A stretch of 64,000 nt of DNA, taken from 3-1-20CM-4-69-9 sp963833655 (lineage in GTDB: Bacteria > Actinomycetota > Thermoleophilia > Gaiellales > Gaiellaceae). Position numbers and translations under genes: made by a program. Positions 1 through 8,394 of this stretch are shown one piece after another (position 1 is the stretch's first letter; each line of letters begins with the position of its first letter). The notes beneath the pieces were generated by a model. It was not told the origin of the DNA, made no database searches, and worked only from the letters and a program-made list of their open reading frames with translations. The stretch is from the NCBI GenBank assembly GCA_963833655.1, contig CAWHYL010000007.1:186001-250000 (forward strand), read 5' to 3'.

Positions 1-671
1 ACCGTGTCGCTTCCGTCGCTTGCGACGATCGCGTCCTTGTAGGCGTCCTCGACCGGCGCTTCGTCGGTCGCGAGGAACCGCGTACCGAGAAGCACACCGT
101 CGGCACCCAGTGCAAGGGCCGCCGCAAGGCCTGCGCCGTCGACGAAGCCGCCGGCGGCGAGCACCGGCACCGGCGCAACCGCCTTGACCACCTGTCGCAC
201 GATCACCGTGCTGGCGAGCCCGCCGATGTGGCCGCCGCCTTCGAACCCTTGCGCCACCACGACGTCGGCTCCCGCCTCCACCGCCCGAACGGCATCCTCC
301 ACCAGCGGAACCATGTGCATGACGCGGCAGCCGCGGTCGTGCGCACGCGCGAAGAGCTCGTCCAAATCCTGGTCGTCGCGCGGCCAAGCCGTCGAGAAGA
401 CCTCGGGCTCGAGTGCCAGGATCTCGTCGAGACGGTCGTCGCCGGCGTGCAGGAGCAGGTTGATGCCGATCGGCTTCGCCGTCCGCTCGCGTGCCCGTCG
501 GACGAGGTCGGCGGTCTCGTCGGCCGGCAGGAACGACGCACCGACGATGCCAAGGCCGCCGGCCTCCGAGACAGCGCCGACGAGCTCCGCGCTCGTGCCG
601 CCGCCGCCCATCCCGGCAGACGCGATCGGGTGCTCGACGCCGATGAGCTCCGTGAAGCGCGTCTGAAGCAT
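1..671 (-). CDS. Nitronate monooxygenase family flavoprotein, 3' end cut by window
   Basis: FMN-dependent TIM-barrel enzyme of the nitronate monooxygenase (2-nitropropane dioxygenase) family, which oxidises alkyl nitronates; the real substrate is unknown. The first 223 residues are present and the C-terminus lies beyond the left edge. The N-terminus has the family opening 'GVEHPIASAGMGG' (residues 11-23) and 'GGLGIVGASF' (38-47). The glycine-rich motif GGGHIGG (145-151) contains the expected catalytic His148, and GADGVLLGTRF (189-199) fits the FMN-phosphate region. ATG at 671 is the only start that keeps the conserved N-terminus. It is divergent from the alcohol dehydrogenase gene, with 31 bp between start codons. 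Enoyl reductase (FabK-like) activity is an alternative within the same superfamily. Confidence 0.88.
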   Translation of the reverse strand, partial: MLQTRFTELIGVEHPIASAGMGGGGTSAELVGAVSEAGGLGIVGASFLPADETADLVRRARERTAKPIGINLLLHAGDDRLDEILALEPEVFSTAWPRDDQDLDELFARAHDRGCRVMHMVPLVEDAVRAVEAGADVVVAQGFEGGGHIGGLASTVIVRQVVKAVAPVPVLAAGGFVDGAGLAAALALGADGVLLGTRFLATDEAPVEDAYKDAIVASDGSDT

Positions 672-702
672 CGCTCACAGTCTGATGTAGGAGAATCGCC
701 GC

Positions 703-1809
703 GTGAAGATCCGCGCGGCAGTCCTCGAGGAGTTCGGCTCGCCGCTCGAGGTGCAGGAGCTCGACCTGGCGGAGCCGCGGGCGGGCGAGGTGCTGGTTCG
801 CCTCGCGGCCTGCGGCGTTTGCCACACCGACCTCTACACCGCGTCGGGCGCCGATCCGTCCGGTTACGCGCCGACGGTGCTCGGCCACGAGGGCGCAGGC
901 ATCGTCGAGCGCGTCGGGGAGGGCGTCCGCGACGTCGCCCCGGGCGACCACGTCGTCACGCTCTTCTCGCCGCAGTGCCGCGAATGCATCCACTGCCGCG
1001 ACGAGCGGACGAACCTCTGCCTCTCGATCCGCGAGCAGCAGAACCAGGGCTACCTCCCCGACGGCACGACGCGCCTCTCGCGCGGCGGCGAGCCGATCCG
1101 CCACTTCATGGGGACGTCCACGTTCGCGGAGTACACGGTCATGCCGGAGATCGCGCTCGCCAAGGTCGACCCCGACGCGCCGCTTGACCGCGCCTGCCTG
1201 TTCGCTTGCGGTCTCTCGACCGGCCTGGGCGCCGCCATGAACACGGCGAAGGTCGAGCGCGGCTCGACGTGCGTCGTCTTCGGTGCGGGAATGGTCGGCC
1301 TCGGCGCCGTCGCCGGCTGCCGCCTCCAAGGCGCGGACCGCATCGTCTGCGTCGACCTCTCCCAGGAGCGGCTCGAGCTCGCGCGCGGCCAGGGGGCGAC
1401 GCACACGCTCCGCGGCGGTGCCCAGACGGTGCAGGAGATCGCCGACCTGACGGACGGCTTCGGCGCCGACTACACGTTCGAGGCGACCGGGAACGTGCAG
1501 GTGATGCGGCAGGCCGTGGAGTCAGCGCGCATGGGCTGGGGGCTGGCGACCGTCTGCGGCGTCGCCGGCAAGGGCGAGACGCTCGACATCGTCCCGCGCT
1601 TCCTCATCACCGGCCGGCGGGTCGCCGGCTCGTCGTTCGGCGGAGTGAAGGGCCGCGACCAGGTGCCGCAGTTCGTCGAGCGCTATCTCGCCGGGGAGAT
1701 CGACGTCGACGCCTTCGTCTCGCACAAGCTCGCGCTCGACGACGTCAACCACGGCTTCGAGCTGATGGAGGCGCAGGACGGGATTCGCAGCGTCATCGAC
1801 TTCGGCTGA
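703..1809 (+). CDS. Zinc-dependent alcohol dehydrogenase (class III-like)
   Basis: Medium-chain NAD-dependent zinc alcohol dehydrogenase of 368 residues, full length for the family. Catalytic zinc ligands are visible as Cys40 (GVCHTD), His62 (GHEGAG) and Cys169 (FACGLSTG). The structural zinc is held by Cys92, Cys95, Cys98 and Cys106 (CRECIHC then TNLC). The Rossmann motif is FGAGMVGLGAVAG (193-205), and Asp218 after the second strand favours NAD over NADP. It resembles class III enzymes that act on formaldehyde-thiol adducts such as mycothiol, but a general alcohol dehydrogenase is equally possible. GTG start at 703 follows an AGGAG at 689-693. Its 3' end overlaps the convergent diguanylate cyclase gene by 17 bp. 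Confidence 0.92.
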   Translation: MKIRAAVLEEFGSPLEVQELDLAEPRAGEVLVRLAACGVCHTDLYTASGADPSGYAPTVLGHEGAGIVERVGEGVRDVAPGDHVVTLFSPQCRECIHCRDERTNLCLSIREQQNQGYLPDGTTRLSRGGEPIRHFMGTSTFAEYTVMPEIALAKVDPDAPLDRACLFACGLSTGLGAAMNTAKVERGSTCVVFGAGMVGLGAVAGCRLQGADRIVCVDLSQERLELARGQGATHTLRGGAQTVQEIADLTDGFGADYTFEATGNVQVMRQAVESARMGWGLATVCGVAGKGETLDIVPRFLITGRRVAGSSFGGVKGRDQVPQFVERYLAGEIDVDAFVSHKLALDDVNHGFELMEAQDGIRSVIDFG

Positions 1810-3412
1810 CCTCGCGGCCCGCCTGCAGCTCGGCGCGCTGCTGTCGCTTCATCCGGTACATGGCATCGTCCGCCGCGCGCAGTAGCGCGCCCGCGTCCGC
1901 GTCGCCGCTGCAGACCGCGACGCCGAAGCTCGCCGCCAGGTGCAGCGCGTCCGCAATCCGCTGCGCTGCGGCCGCAGCCTCACGCTCGCTCGCCTCCGGC
2001 AAGAGCACGGCGAACTCGTCGCCGCCGATCCGGAACGCGTTGTCGCCGCTGCGGATCGTCGCGCGCAACGTCTCGCCGACGAGCTGCAACGCCTCGTCGC
2101 CGGCGGCGTGGCCCTGCGTGTCGTTCACGACCTTCAGCTCGTCCAGGTCGAAGATGACGAGCGCCAGCGGGCGGTCGTAGCGCCGGCTGCGGTTGACCTC
2201 CGCGTCGAGGTGCTGCACGAACGACCTGCGGTTGAGGAGGTTCGTCAGCGGGTCGTGGTCGGCGAGGAAGCGCATCTGCTCGAACTGCTCGGCGGCGTAC
2301 AGCGCCGTGGTCGCCTGGTTCGCGAAGACGCGCAGCGCCTGCAGGCGCTCGGCCGTCGGGATGAGGCGGTCCTCCGGGTCCTCCGCCCAGATGAGACCCA
2401 TCTCCTGACCGCTGCGATCGTAGAGCGGCACGAGCAGCCAGTGGTGGTTCCACGCGTGTGGGCCACGACCGTTGCGCTGCGAGCTGTACCTGATCAGCTC
2501 GACGTCGATGCGCTTTCGCGCGGCCTCGTTCGGCACGAGGTAGCAGCCCGACACCTCGAACTGCGGGTCGAGGAGCGCGCGCATCGGGTCGAACGGCGTC
2601 GCGCGCAGAACGGCCGGATCGTCCGCCCTCCAGCCGCAGGACGCGCGGGAGCGCAAGAGACCCGTCTCAGCGTCCACGAGCTCGATCGAGACCTTCTGGA
2701 AGCCGAGTGCCGTGTGGATGCCGCGACAGACCGTCTCCAGGATCGCCTGCGTCGACTGGGCGGCCGTCAGCGTCGACGACACCTCGAGCAGCTGCTCCAG
2801 GCTCGCACGGTGACGCGCCGTGCGCTCCGCTTGCTGCGTCGTCTCGATCGCGATCGCGGCGTGCGCGGCCAGCGCGCAGAGCACCTCGAGCTCGGCGGCA
2901 TTGGGGCGCCGCCCGCTCCGCGGCTCGCCGACCGAGAAGATTGCAAGCATGCGGCCGTCGGAGTCCTCGAGCGGCACGAACAGCTCGTCCTCGGGGTGCC
3001 AGGCGTCGGGCTCGTCCGACGGCTCGATCTCCGGCACGTAGCGCGTGCCGATGTCGTCGGTCCAGTCGAACGAGCCGTGCGGAATCAAATACGCGCCGCC
3101 ACAACGGAACTCCTCGGTCAAGAGATGCCGCCACGCCCCCCACTCGTACGTGCTGCCGAGCAGCGCGTCTCGCGCAGCCGTGCTCCCGAAGACGTCGGTG
3201 ACGCAGAAATCGTCGAACTCCGGCCGGTAGAGGTTCAGCACCACCGTCTTGAACTCGAGCGCCTCGGCGACCGTCTTGACGATCGTCGCCAGGGCGCTCT
3301 TCAGCTCCCGCTCGCCGCGGACGGCACTCGTCACCTCGAGCAGCGCCTGCACGCTCGAGCCGCCGAAGGACTCCTTCAGTTGTGTTTGACCCCGAGGACG
3401 AGGTCGCCGCAT
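1793..3412 (-). CDS. Diguanylate cyclase with two GAF domains
   Basis: Cytoplasmic signalling protein of 539 residues that should make cyclic di-GMP from two GTP. Two GAF-like sensor domains occupy roughly residues 20-200 and 215-370. The C-terminal GGDEF domain has an intact FRIGGDEFAVLLP active site. The inhibitory site RSGD lies exactly five residues before GGDEF, so product inhibition is expected. No transmembrane segment and no EAL domain are seen. Start choice: ATG at 3412 is preceded by AAGGAG with a 6-nt spacer. An upstream ATG at 3502 would overlap the divergent gene and adds non-conserved sequence. The GAF ligand is unknown. Confidence 0.9.
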   Translation of the reverse strand: MRRPRPRGQTQLKESFGGSSVQALLEVTSAVRGERELKSALATIVKTVAEALEFKTVVLNLYRPEFDDFCVTDVFGSTAARDALLGSTYEWGAWRHLLTEEFRCGGAYLIPHGSFDWTDDIGTRYVPEIEPSDEPDAWHPEDELFVPLEDSDGRMLAIFSVGEPRSGRRPNAAELEVLCALAAHAAIAIETTQQAERTARHRASLEQLLEVSSTLTAAQSTQAILETVCRGIHTALGFQKVSIELVDAETGLLRSRASCGWRADDPAVLRATPFDPMRALLDPQFEVSGCYLVPNEAARKRIDVELIRYSSQRNGRGPHAWNHHWLLVPLYDRSGQEMGLIWAEDPEDRLIPTAERLQALRVFANQATTALYAAEQFEQMRFLADHDPLTNLLNRRSFVQHLDAEVNRSRRYDRPLALVIFDLDELKVVNDTQGHAAGDEALQLVGETLRATIRSGDNAFRIGGDEFAVLLPEASEREAAAAAQRIADALHLAASFGVAVCSGDADAGALLRAADDAMYRMKRQQRAELQAGREVSRSR

Positions 3413-3488
3413 GCTCAACTCCTTGAGTAGGAGAAGCATCGCGCCGGCGGCCTCCGGGGACGTCCCTCGTGCGAGGGATTTCCGCGCG

Positions 3489-3494
3489 TAGGAT
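3489..3494 (+). promoter_or_regulatory. Probable -10 element for the DUF2277 gene (leaderless)
   Basis: TAGGAT sits at -12 to -7 relative to the ATG at 3501. This is where a -10 box lies when transcription starts on the start codon, and no ribosome binding site is visible. No clear -35 is seen. Confidence 0.45.
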
Positions 3495-3500
3495 GCAGCC

Positions 3501-3773
3501 ATGTGCCGCAATATCCACACTCTCTTCAACTACGCGCCGCCGGCGACCGAGCACGAGGTGCAAGACGCCGCGCTGCAATACGTGCGCAAGGTCAGCGGCT
3601 TCACGAAGCCGTCCCAGGCCAACGAGGAAGCGTTCGCGCGTGCCGTCGACGAGGTCGCGGCCGCGACGCAGCGCCTGATCGACGGCCTCGTGACGTCCGC
3701 GCCGCCGAAGAACCGCGAGGTCGAGGCCGCACGCGCACGCGAGCGCGCAGCAAAGCGCTTCGCTGCGGCCTGA
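3501..3773 (+). CDS. DUF2277 family protein
   Basis: Small soluble protein of 90 residues matching the DUF2277 family by its opening MCRNIHTLFNY, the segment PPATEHEVQDAALQYVRKVSG, cut here to its recognisable core, and the C-terminal helix rich in Ala, Arg and Glu. Function is unknown. The Cys2 and His6 pair near the N-terminus is typical of the family and could bind a metal, which is speculation. The start at 3501 is divergent from the diguanylate cyclase, with 88 bp between. The family is common in actinobacteria as a single-copy soluble protein. Confidence 0.85.
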   Translation: MCRNIHTLFNYAPPATEHEVQDAALQYVRKVSGFTKPSQANEEAFARAVDEVAAATQRLIDGLVTSAPPKNREVEAARARERAAKRFAAA

Positions 3774-3819
3774 CCCTCGCGGTCAGGCGCCAGCCGTTGG
3801 CGCGCTCTGCAAGCTCGCA

Positions 3820-4416
3820 ATGAGTGCGGAGTCCCTGAGGAGCGAACAAGCACCCGCCGGGCTCGTCTACCGCCCGGAGCTCCTCAGCAGCGAGGAGGAG
3901 CACGCCCTGCTCGACGAGCTCGGGCGGCTCGAGTTCCACGAGATCCGGATGCACGGCGTCGTCGCCAAGCGAACCGCACGCCACTTCGGCGTCGACTACG
4001 ACTACGAGCGCAGGAGCGCCGTCGCCGCGGAAGAGCCGATTCCCGAGTGGCTCGAGCCCGTGCGCGCGCGGGCGGCGGAGCTCGCGACGGTCGCGACCGA
4101 CGAGCTGGTCGAGGCGCTCGTCCACCGCTACCCGGAGGGTGCACAGATCGGCTGGCACCGCGACGCGCCGATGTTCGGGATCGTCGTCGGCGTGTCGTTG
4201 CTCTCACCCGCGCGGATGCGCTTCCGGCGTGACGTCGGCGGCGAGCGCCGGAGCTACGAGGTGACGCTCGAGCCGCGCAGCGGCTACGTCCTCGCCGGCG
4301 AGGTGCGCAACGCCTGGCAGCATCACGTCCCCTCGGCGAAGGCGCTGCGCTACTCGATCACTTTCCGGACGCTGAGGAGGGGCTCCCGCCAGACCCCCGC
4401 GGTGACAGGCACCTAA
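3820..4416 (+). CDS. AlkB-like 2-oxoglutarate/Fe(II) dioxygenase
   Basis: Oxidative demethylase-like protein of 198 residues. The Fe(II) triad is visible as His113 and Asp115 (GWHRDAP) plus a distal His at 168 or 169 (WQHHVPS). The 2-oxoglutarate-binding arginine motif RYSITFR gives Arg177 and Arg183. Tyr104 (HRYPEG) matches the nucleotide-facing part of AlkB. Family members reverse alkylation damage in DNA or RNA using 2-oxoglutarate and oxygen; the substrate of this one is unknown. It lacks the N-terminal extension of Escherichia coli AlkB and is closer in size to ALKBH2/3-like bacterial proteins. It may be transcribed with the upstream DUF2277 gene, 46 bp away. Confidence 0.85.
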   Translation: MSAESLRSEQAPAGLVYRPELLSSEEEHALLDELGRLEFHEIRMHGVVAKRTARHFGVDYDYERRSAVAAEEPIPEWLEPVRARAAELATVATDELVEALVHRYPEGAQIGWHRDAPMFGIVVGVSLLSPARMRFRRDVGGERRSYEVTLEPRSGYVLAGEVRNAWQHHVPSAKALRYSITFRTLRRGSRQTPAVTGT

Positions 4417-4419
4417 GGT
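4414..4419 (+). promoter_or_regulatory. Probable -10 element for the small zinc-ribbon gene
   Basis: TAAGGT at -13 to -8 from the ATG at 4427. It includes the stop codon of the upstream dioxygenase gene. No ribosome binding site of usual spacing is visible, so a leaderless transcript is likely. Confidence 0.35.
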
Positions 4420-4426
4420 CTGTCGG

Positions 4427-4696
4427 ATGGGAGCCAACCCCCGCTACTGGACGATGCGGCGGGCGCACAGCAAGCGGCCGGCCACGTACAGGTGCCCGTT
4501 CTGCGGACAGCTCCTCCACGCGATGAGCGAGCACGTGGTGATCGCGCCAGAAGGAGACGTCGAACGGCGCCGCCACGCGCACCTCGAATGCGTGCAGCGC
4601 GAGCGGGCCGCCGGGCGCTTCCCGCTCCACGACGACGTCAAGTCAGGCGGACGCCGACGTTGGAGCGGTCTTCTACGAGCGAGGCGACCGCATTGA
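4427..4696 (+). CDS. Small putative zinc-ribbon protein, unknown function
   Basis: An 89-residue basic protein with a CPFCGQLL knuckle near residue 23 and a second possible metal-binding pair HLEC near residues 48-51. This spacing could hold one zinc ion. I do not recognise a named family. Its last 59 bp overlap the convergent holin-like membrane protein gene, so the basic tail GGRRRWSG onward may be only lightly constrained. The Cys/His pattern and the codon bias before the overlap support a real gene. Confidence 0.6.
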   Translation: MGANPRYWTMRRAHSKRPATYRCPFCGQLLHAMSEHVVIAPEGDVERRRHAHLECVQRERAAGRFPLHDDVKSGGRRRWSGLLRARRPH

Positions 4697-5033
4697 CCGC
4701 CCAGACGACGAAGACGACGCCGACGTAGGTCCAGAACCCGTCGATGGAGAAGTTCGGTGCGATCCACTCAGCGAGCCCGACCATCGCGATGTTGATCACC
4801 AGGTAGAAGAATCCGAGCGTCACGATGATCAGTGGAAGCGTCAGGATCGCGAGCAGCGGCTTGAGCAGGGCGTTGGCGATGCCGAGCACCGCGGAGCCGA
4901 TCAGGTACGCGGCCCAGCCGTGGATGGAGACGCTGTCCCACAGTCCGTTCGCGATCCAGAGCGCGAGCAGGTTGATTGCCCACGCGATGACGAGACGAGC
5001 GACGAACGGCACTGAAAGAGTGTAGAACGCCAT
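4638..5033 (-). CDS. Phage holin family 4 (PF04020-like) small membrane protein
   Basis: A 131-residue integral membrane protein with about four hydrophobic segments and the family core GIANALLKPLLAILTLP (near residues 50-66). The family is named after mycobacterial phage holins, but chromosomal copies are widespread and their role is unknown. No lysis genes lie nearby, so this is not evidence of a prophage. ATG at 5033 is used here; a GTG at 5012 would still keep all membrane segments. The chosen start is one base away from the start of the divergent monooxygenase-like gene. Confidence 0.75.
   Translation of the reverse strand: MAFYTLSVPFVARLVIAWAINLLALWIANGLWDSVSIHGWAAYLIGSAVLGIANALLKPLLAILTLPLIIVTLGFFYLVINIAMVGLAEWIAPNFSIDGFWTYVGVVFVVWAVNAVASLVEDRSNVGVRLT
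5023..5028 (+). promoter_or_regulatory. Possible -10 element for the ABM-domain gene
   Basis: TAGAAC at -12 to -7 from the GTG at 5035. It matches TAnnn but not the final T. It lies inside the first codons of the divergent membrane protein gene if that gene begins at 5033. Confidence 0.25.
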
Positions 5034-5034
5034 C

Positions 5035-5328
5035 GTGTTTGCGCGCGTGCACGTTCTGCAGGCAACACCGGAGCAGTCCGAAGCCGGCCTCCGGATCTTC
5101 CGGGAGCAGCTGCGGCCCTGGCTGAACGACGCTTCCGGGTACCGGGGACTGATCCGGCTCGAGGACAAAGAGAAAGCCAGGACGCTCGTCATCACCTTCT
5201 GGGCGGACCAGGAAGCGCTCGATGCGAGCCAGGAAGCCGGCGAGCAGCTGGCGGAGCTCACCGCGGAGAACACGGGCGCCCGACGCCTCGCGGTCGAGCT
5301 CTACGAGGCGACGCTCTTCGACGTCTGA
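5035..5328 (+). CDS. ABM-domain (antibiotic biosynthesis monooxygenase-like) protein
   Basis: A 97-residue dimeric alpha-beta barrel protein. The opening MFARVHVLQATPEQ and the segment TLVITFWADQEALDAS are typical of the ABM superfamily, which includes cofactor-free monooxygenases, haem-degrading enzymes and many proteins of unknown role. No specific catalytic set can be assigned. GTG at 5035 is chosen because it restores the family N-terminus. The gene ends one base before the ATG of the sensor kinase, so the two are very likely co-transcribed and translationally coupled. Confidence 0.75.
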   Translation: MFARVHVLQATPEQSEAGLRIFREQLRPWLNDASGYRGLIRLEDKEKARTLVITFWADQEALDASQEAGEQLAELTAENTGARRLAVELYEATLFDV

Positions 5329-5329
5329 G

Positions 5330-6871
5330 ATGACCGCCGGATTCGTCCTCGGCGACGACTTCGCCCGAGTGCTGACCGAGACGACTCAGGCGCTCGTCTG
5401 CGTCCTCGACAGCGGCGGGCGGATCCTCCTCTTCAACGACGCCTGTGTCCGCGCGACCGGTTATGCCCGCGAGGAGGTGCTGGGGCAGGACGCGCGCGAG
5501 TTCGTCATCCCGCCCGAAGAGGTCGAGGCGTTCGGCGACGTGCTGGCGTACATCTGGCGGACCGGCTTGTCGAGCCCGCAGGTCGGGCACTGGGCGACGA
5601 AGGACGGACGCCGGCTCCTGATCGCGTGGTCGAACCGGCTGATGCCGGCCGTCGACGGCGTCGGGCGCTACCTCGTCACGACCGGGATCGACCTCACGGA
5701 GAGCGCGGAGCAGCCGGAAGGCGCGCTCAGCGGGGACGTGGAGGCGAAGCTCGCCGAGGTCGGTCGGCTCGCGCAGGAGCAGCGCGCGTTGCGACGCGTG
5801 GCGACGCTCGTCGCGTCGGAGGCGACGCCGGAGCGGGTGTTCATGGCGGTGTCGGAGGAGACGGCGCGCGTCCTCGAGGTGAGCGCCACCGCCGTTTTCC
5901 GCTACGAGGGCGACGACACGGCCACCGTCGTCGGGCGTCACGATCGCGACGGCGTCGGCGTCTTCTCCGTCGGCGACCGGGTCCTCGCCGACGAGAACAT
6001 GGCGATCGGCCGCGCGCGCGATACGGGACTCCCGGCGCGCATCGAGGACTACTCCGCGATCGACAGCGACGTCGCGCGAACGATGCAGGAGGTCGGCTAT
6101 CGCTCGTCGGTCGCCGCGCCGGTCTTCGTCTCCGGCATCGCCTGGGGGGCGATCGCGATTGCGGCGCGCGACCCGCTCCCGCCGGACAGCGAGGCGCGGC
6201 TGATGGGCTTCTGCGAGATCGTCTCGCTGGCGGCCGCGAGCGCGCAGGCACGCGAGGACCTGCAGTCGTCCCGTGCGCGGCTGGTGAAGACGGGCGACGA
6301 GCAACGGCGGAAGCTCGAGCGCAACCTGCACGACGGCGCGCAGCAACGACTCGTGTCGCTGGCGCTGACGCTGCGGCTCGCACGCTCGAAGCTCGAGTCG
6401 GATCCTGCCACGCTGGAGCCGATTCTCGCCGGTGCGGCGAACGAGCTCGACCTGGCGCTCGGGGAGCTGCGCGAGCTCGCGCGCGGCCTCCATCCCGCTG
6501 CGTTGACCGAGCAAGGGCTGGCGCCGGCGGTGCGCGCGCTCGGCGAGCGGCTGCCGGTGGTCGTCGAGGTCGATCCGCTCGACGAGCGCCTGCCCGACTA
6601 CCTCGAGGCGACCGCCTACTACATCTGCTCGGAGGCATTGACGAACGTCGCCAAGCACGCGAACGCAACGCGTGCGCACGTGTCGTTCCACCGCGAGCCC
6701 GGCGTGCTCCGGTTCGAGATCACCGACGACGGGCGTGGCGGTGCCGACGGGCGCGGCTCCGGGATTCTCGGGCTACGCGACCGCGCCGAGTCCGCAGGCG
6801 GGACGCTCTTCGTCATCAGCCCACCCGGCAAGGGCACGGTCGTGACGGCGACGCTGCCGATCGACGGCTAG
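5330..6871 (+). CDS. PAS-GAF sensor histidine kinase (NarL/DegS type)
   Basis: Soluble two-component sensor of 513 residues. Residues 10-125 form a PAS domain, 150-305 a GAF domain, 320-390 a HisKA_3 dimerisation domain with phospho-acceptor His334 in ERNLHDGAQQR, and 425-513 the ATPase domain with the N-box EALTNVAKHANA and the G-box DGRGGADGRGSGILGL. No transmembrane segment is visible, so it senses a cytoplasmic signal. No response regulator lies next to it, which makes it an orphan whose partner must be elsewhere. Its stop shares the palindrome CTAG with the stop of the convergent oxidase gene. Confidence 0.92.
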   Translation: MTAGFVLGDDFARVLTETTQALVCVLDSGGRILLFNDACVRATGYAREEVLGQDAREFVIPPEEVEAFGDVLAYIWRTGLSSPQVGHWATKDGRRLLIAWSNRLMPAVDGVGRYLVTTGIDLTESAEQPEGALSGDVEAKLAEVGRLAQEQRALRRVATLVASEATPERVFMAVSEETARVLEVSATAVFRYEGDDTATVVGRHDRDGVGVFSVGDRVLADENMAIGRARDTGLPARIEDYSAIDSDVARTMQEVGYRSSVAAPVFVSGIAWGAIAIAARDPLPPDSEARLMGFCEIVSLAAASAQAREDLQSSRARLVKTGDEQRRKLERNLHDGAQQRLVSLALTLRLARSKLESDPATLEPILAGAANELDLALGELRELARGLHPAALTEQGLAPAVRALGERLPVVVEVDPLDERLPDYLEATAYYICSEALTNVAKHANATRAHVSFHREPGVLRFEITDDGRGGADGRGSGILGLRDRAESAGGTLFVISPPGKGTVVTATLPIDG

Positions 6872-8319
6872 GCAGGACGGACGCCCTGCCTGAAGTGGAA
6901 GACGTTGTGCGGGTCGTAGCGTCGCTTCACCTGGCGTAACCGCGGCAGGTTCGACCCGTAGTACGCGTTCGGCCACGTCGCGAGGTCCGGGTCGATGTAG
7001 TTCTGATACGCGAACGCGGAGAGATAGGGCCGCATCGCCGCGTGGCACCGCCGCAGCCAGGCGATGTTCGGTGCCGCGGCCTCGCCGGCGCTCCAGTACG
7101 CGAGGTACTGGAGCGAGAAGAGGGCGTTGCGATGCACGAACGCCGTCTTCGCTTTCGGCACGCGGTTGATCGCGCCGCCCCACGAGTCGAGCAGGACGAT
7201 CCCGGAGCCCGTGCCCGCCGTCCGCTTCAGCTCGATCTGGTGCAAGAGCGCGTCGATGCCCGTGGCCGTCAGCGGCCGAGCCGCGATGCTCGACTTTCCG
7301 GCGAACGTCGAGCGGCCGCCGCCGCCGCCGGCGAAGTAGTGCACCGCGCCGAGGAACGTCCGCGACGTCGTCGTGTCGCGCGTGGGGTTGCCGGCGTTCG
7401 CCAGCGGCGCGAGCAGCGAGCGGAGCGAGGCCTCCGAGCCGAAGAACTGTCCGGCTGACGTGATCCCGGCACTGCCGCCGGCGGCGGCGCTCACGTTGAG
7501 GACGGAAGCGAGCTCGTCCGGCGCGTGCGGCGCGAGCTGCTGCCACGCCTGCACGACCGCCTTCGCGTCCGACCACGGCCACTCGAGCGAGTAGGTCGTC
7601 ACGTTGCTCGCGGGATGGGTTCGGAAGACGAACCGTGTGACGATGCCGAAGTTGCCGCCGCCGCCGCCGCGCAGCGCCCAGAACAGATCCCCGTGCTGCT
7701 GCGCGTTCGCGACGACGACGGTGCCGTCTGCCAGGACGACCGTCGCCTCGACGAGGTTGTCGCAGGTCAAGCCGTACCTGCGCCCCGACAGCCCGATGCC
7801 GCCTCCCTGGGTCAGCCCGGCGATCCCGACCGTCGGGCACGTTCCGCCGGGGATCATGCGCCCGCGCGCTGCGAGTGCCGTGTACACGTCCAGCAGCTGC
7901 GCCCCGGCGCCGACGGCCGCGCGCCCGTTCGACGTCACCGAGATCGCGTGCAGGCGCGACACGTCGACGATGACGCCCGAAGTCGTCGAGTAGCCGCCGT
8001 AGCTGTGGCCGCCGGAGCGCGGCACGATCCGCACGCCGTGCCTGCGCGCCCAGCGGACGGTCTTCTGGACGTCGGCGAGCGATTCGCAATAGGCGATCGC
8101 CTGCGGCTTCACGCCGTCGAAGCGGGTGTCGTAGAGGACGCGCGCCGCGTTGTAGCCGGAGGCGCCGCGCTGGACGACGTCGCCGCGGAGCGCGCGGTCG
8201 AGCTCGCGGAAGATGCCGCTCGGCGGAGCGGCCGCGGCAAGCGCGTCCGCGAACGGCACAGCGCCGAAGGCGAGCGCCGCGCCTCGTGCGAGCAACTGAC
8301 GACGTGTGAGCTGGGACAT
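6868..8319 (-). CDS. Tat-exported FAD-linked oxidoreductase (berberine bridge enzyme-like)
   Basis: Secreted flavoprotein of 483 residues. A twin-arginine signal (LTRRQLLARGAA, residues 4-15) precedes a FAD_binding_4 domain and a C-terminal BBE domain ending NVFHFRQGV. His in PRSGGHSYGGYS is the usual site for the 8-alpha-histidyl FAD link. Cys in GGTCPTVGIAG is placed where bicovalent members attach FAD a second time, so bicovalent FAD is plausible. Such enzymes oxidise sugars, alcohols or phenolics; the substrate is unknown. ATG at 8319 has a GGAAGAG just upstream and puts the two arginines at the very N-terminus, unlike the alternative at 8346. Confidence 0.88.
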   Translation of the reverse strand: MSQLTRRQLLARGAALAFGAVPFADALAAAAPPSGIFRELDRALRGDVVQRGASGYNAARVLYDTRFDGVKPQAIAYCESLADVQKTVRWARRHGVRIVPRSGGHSYGGYSTTSGVIVDVSRLHAISVTSNGRAAVGAGAQLLDVYTALAARGRMIPGGTCPTVGIAGLTQGGGIGLSGRRYGLTCDNLVEATVVLADGTVVVANAQQHGDLFWALRGGGGGNFGIVTRFVFRTHPASNVTTYSLEWPWSDAKAVVQAWQQLAPHAPDELASVLNVSAAAGGSAGITSAGQFFGSEASLRSLLAPLANAGNPTRDTTTSRTFLGAVHYFAGGGGGRSTFAGKSSIAARPLTATGIDALLHQIELKRTAGTGSGIVLLDSWGGAINRVPKAKTAFVHRNALFSLQYLAYWSAGEAAAPNIAWLRRCHAAMRPYLSAFAYQNYIDPDLATWPNAYYGSNLPRLRQVKRRYDPHNVFHFRQGVRPA

Positions 8320-8394
8320 GCTCTTCCTGCAGCTTTCCAGCGGCATGGTGCCTGGCCGCTCGAGGGTCCCGCCGGTGCCGGGCGGATGCCGCGG

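Noticed and set aside
1940..3430. A 496-codon plus-strand frame opposite the diguanylate cyclase
   Set aside because: Shadow of the GGDEF gene; composition is charged and repetitive, and no start signal is seen.
4638..5033. Prophage remnant suggested by the holin family name
   Set aside because: No other phage gene is present, and chromosomal members of this family are common.
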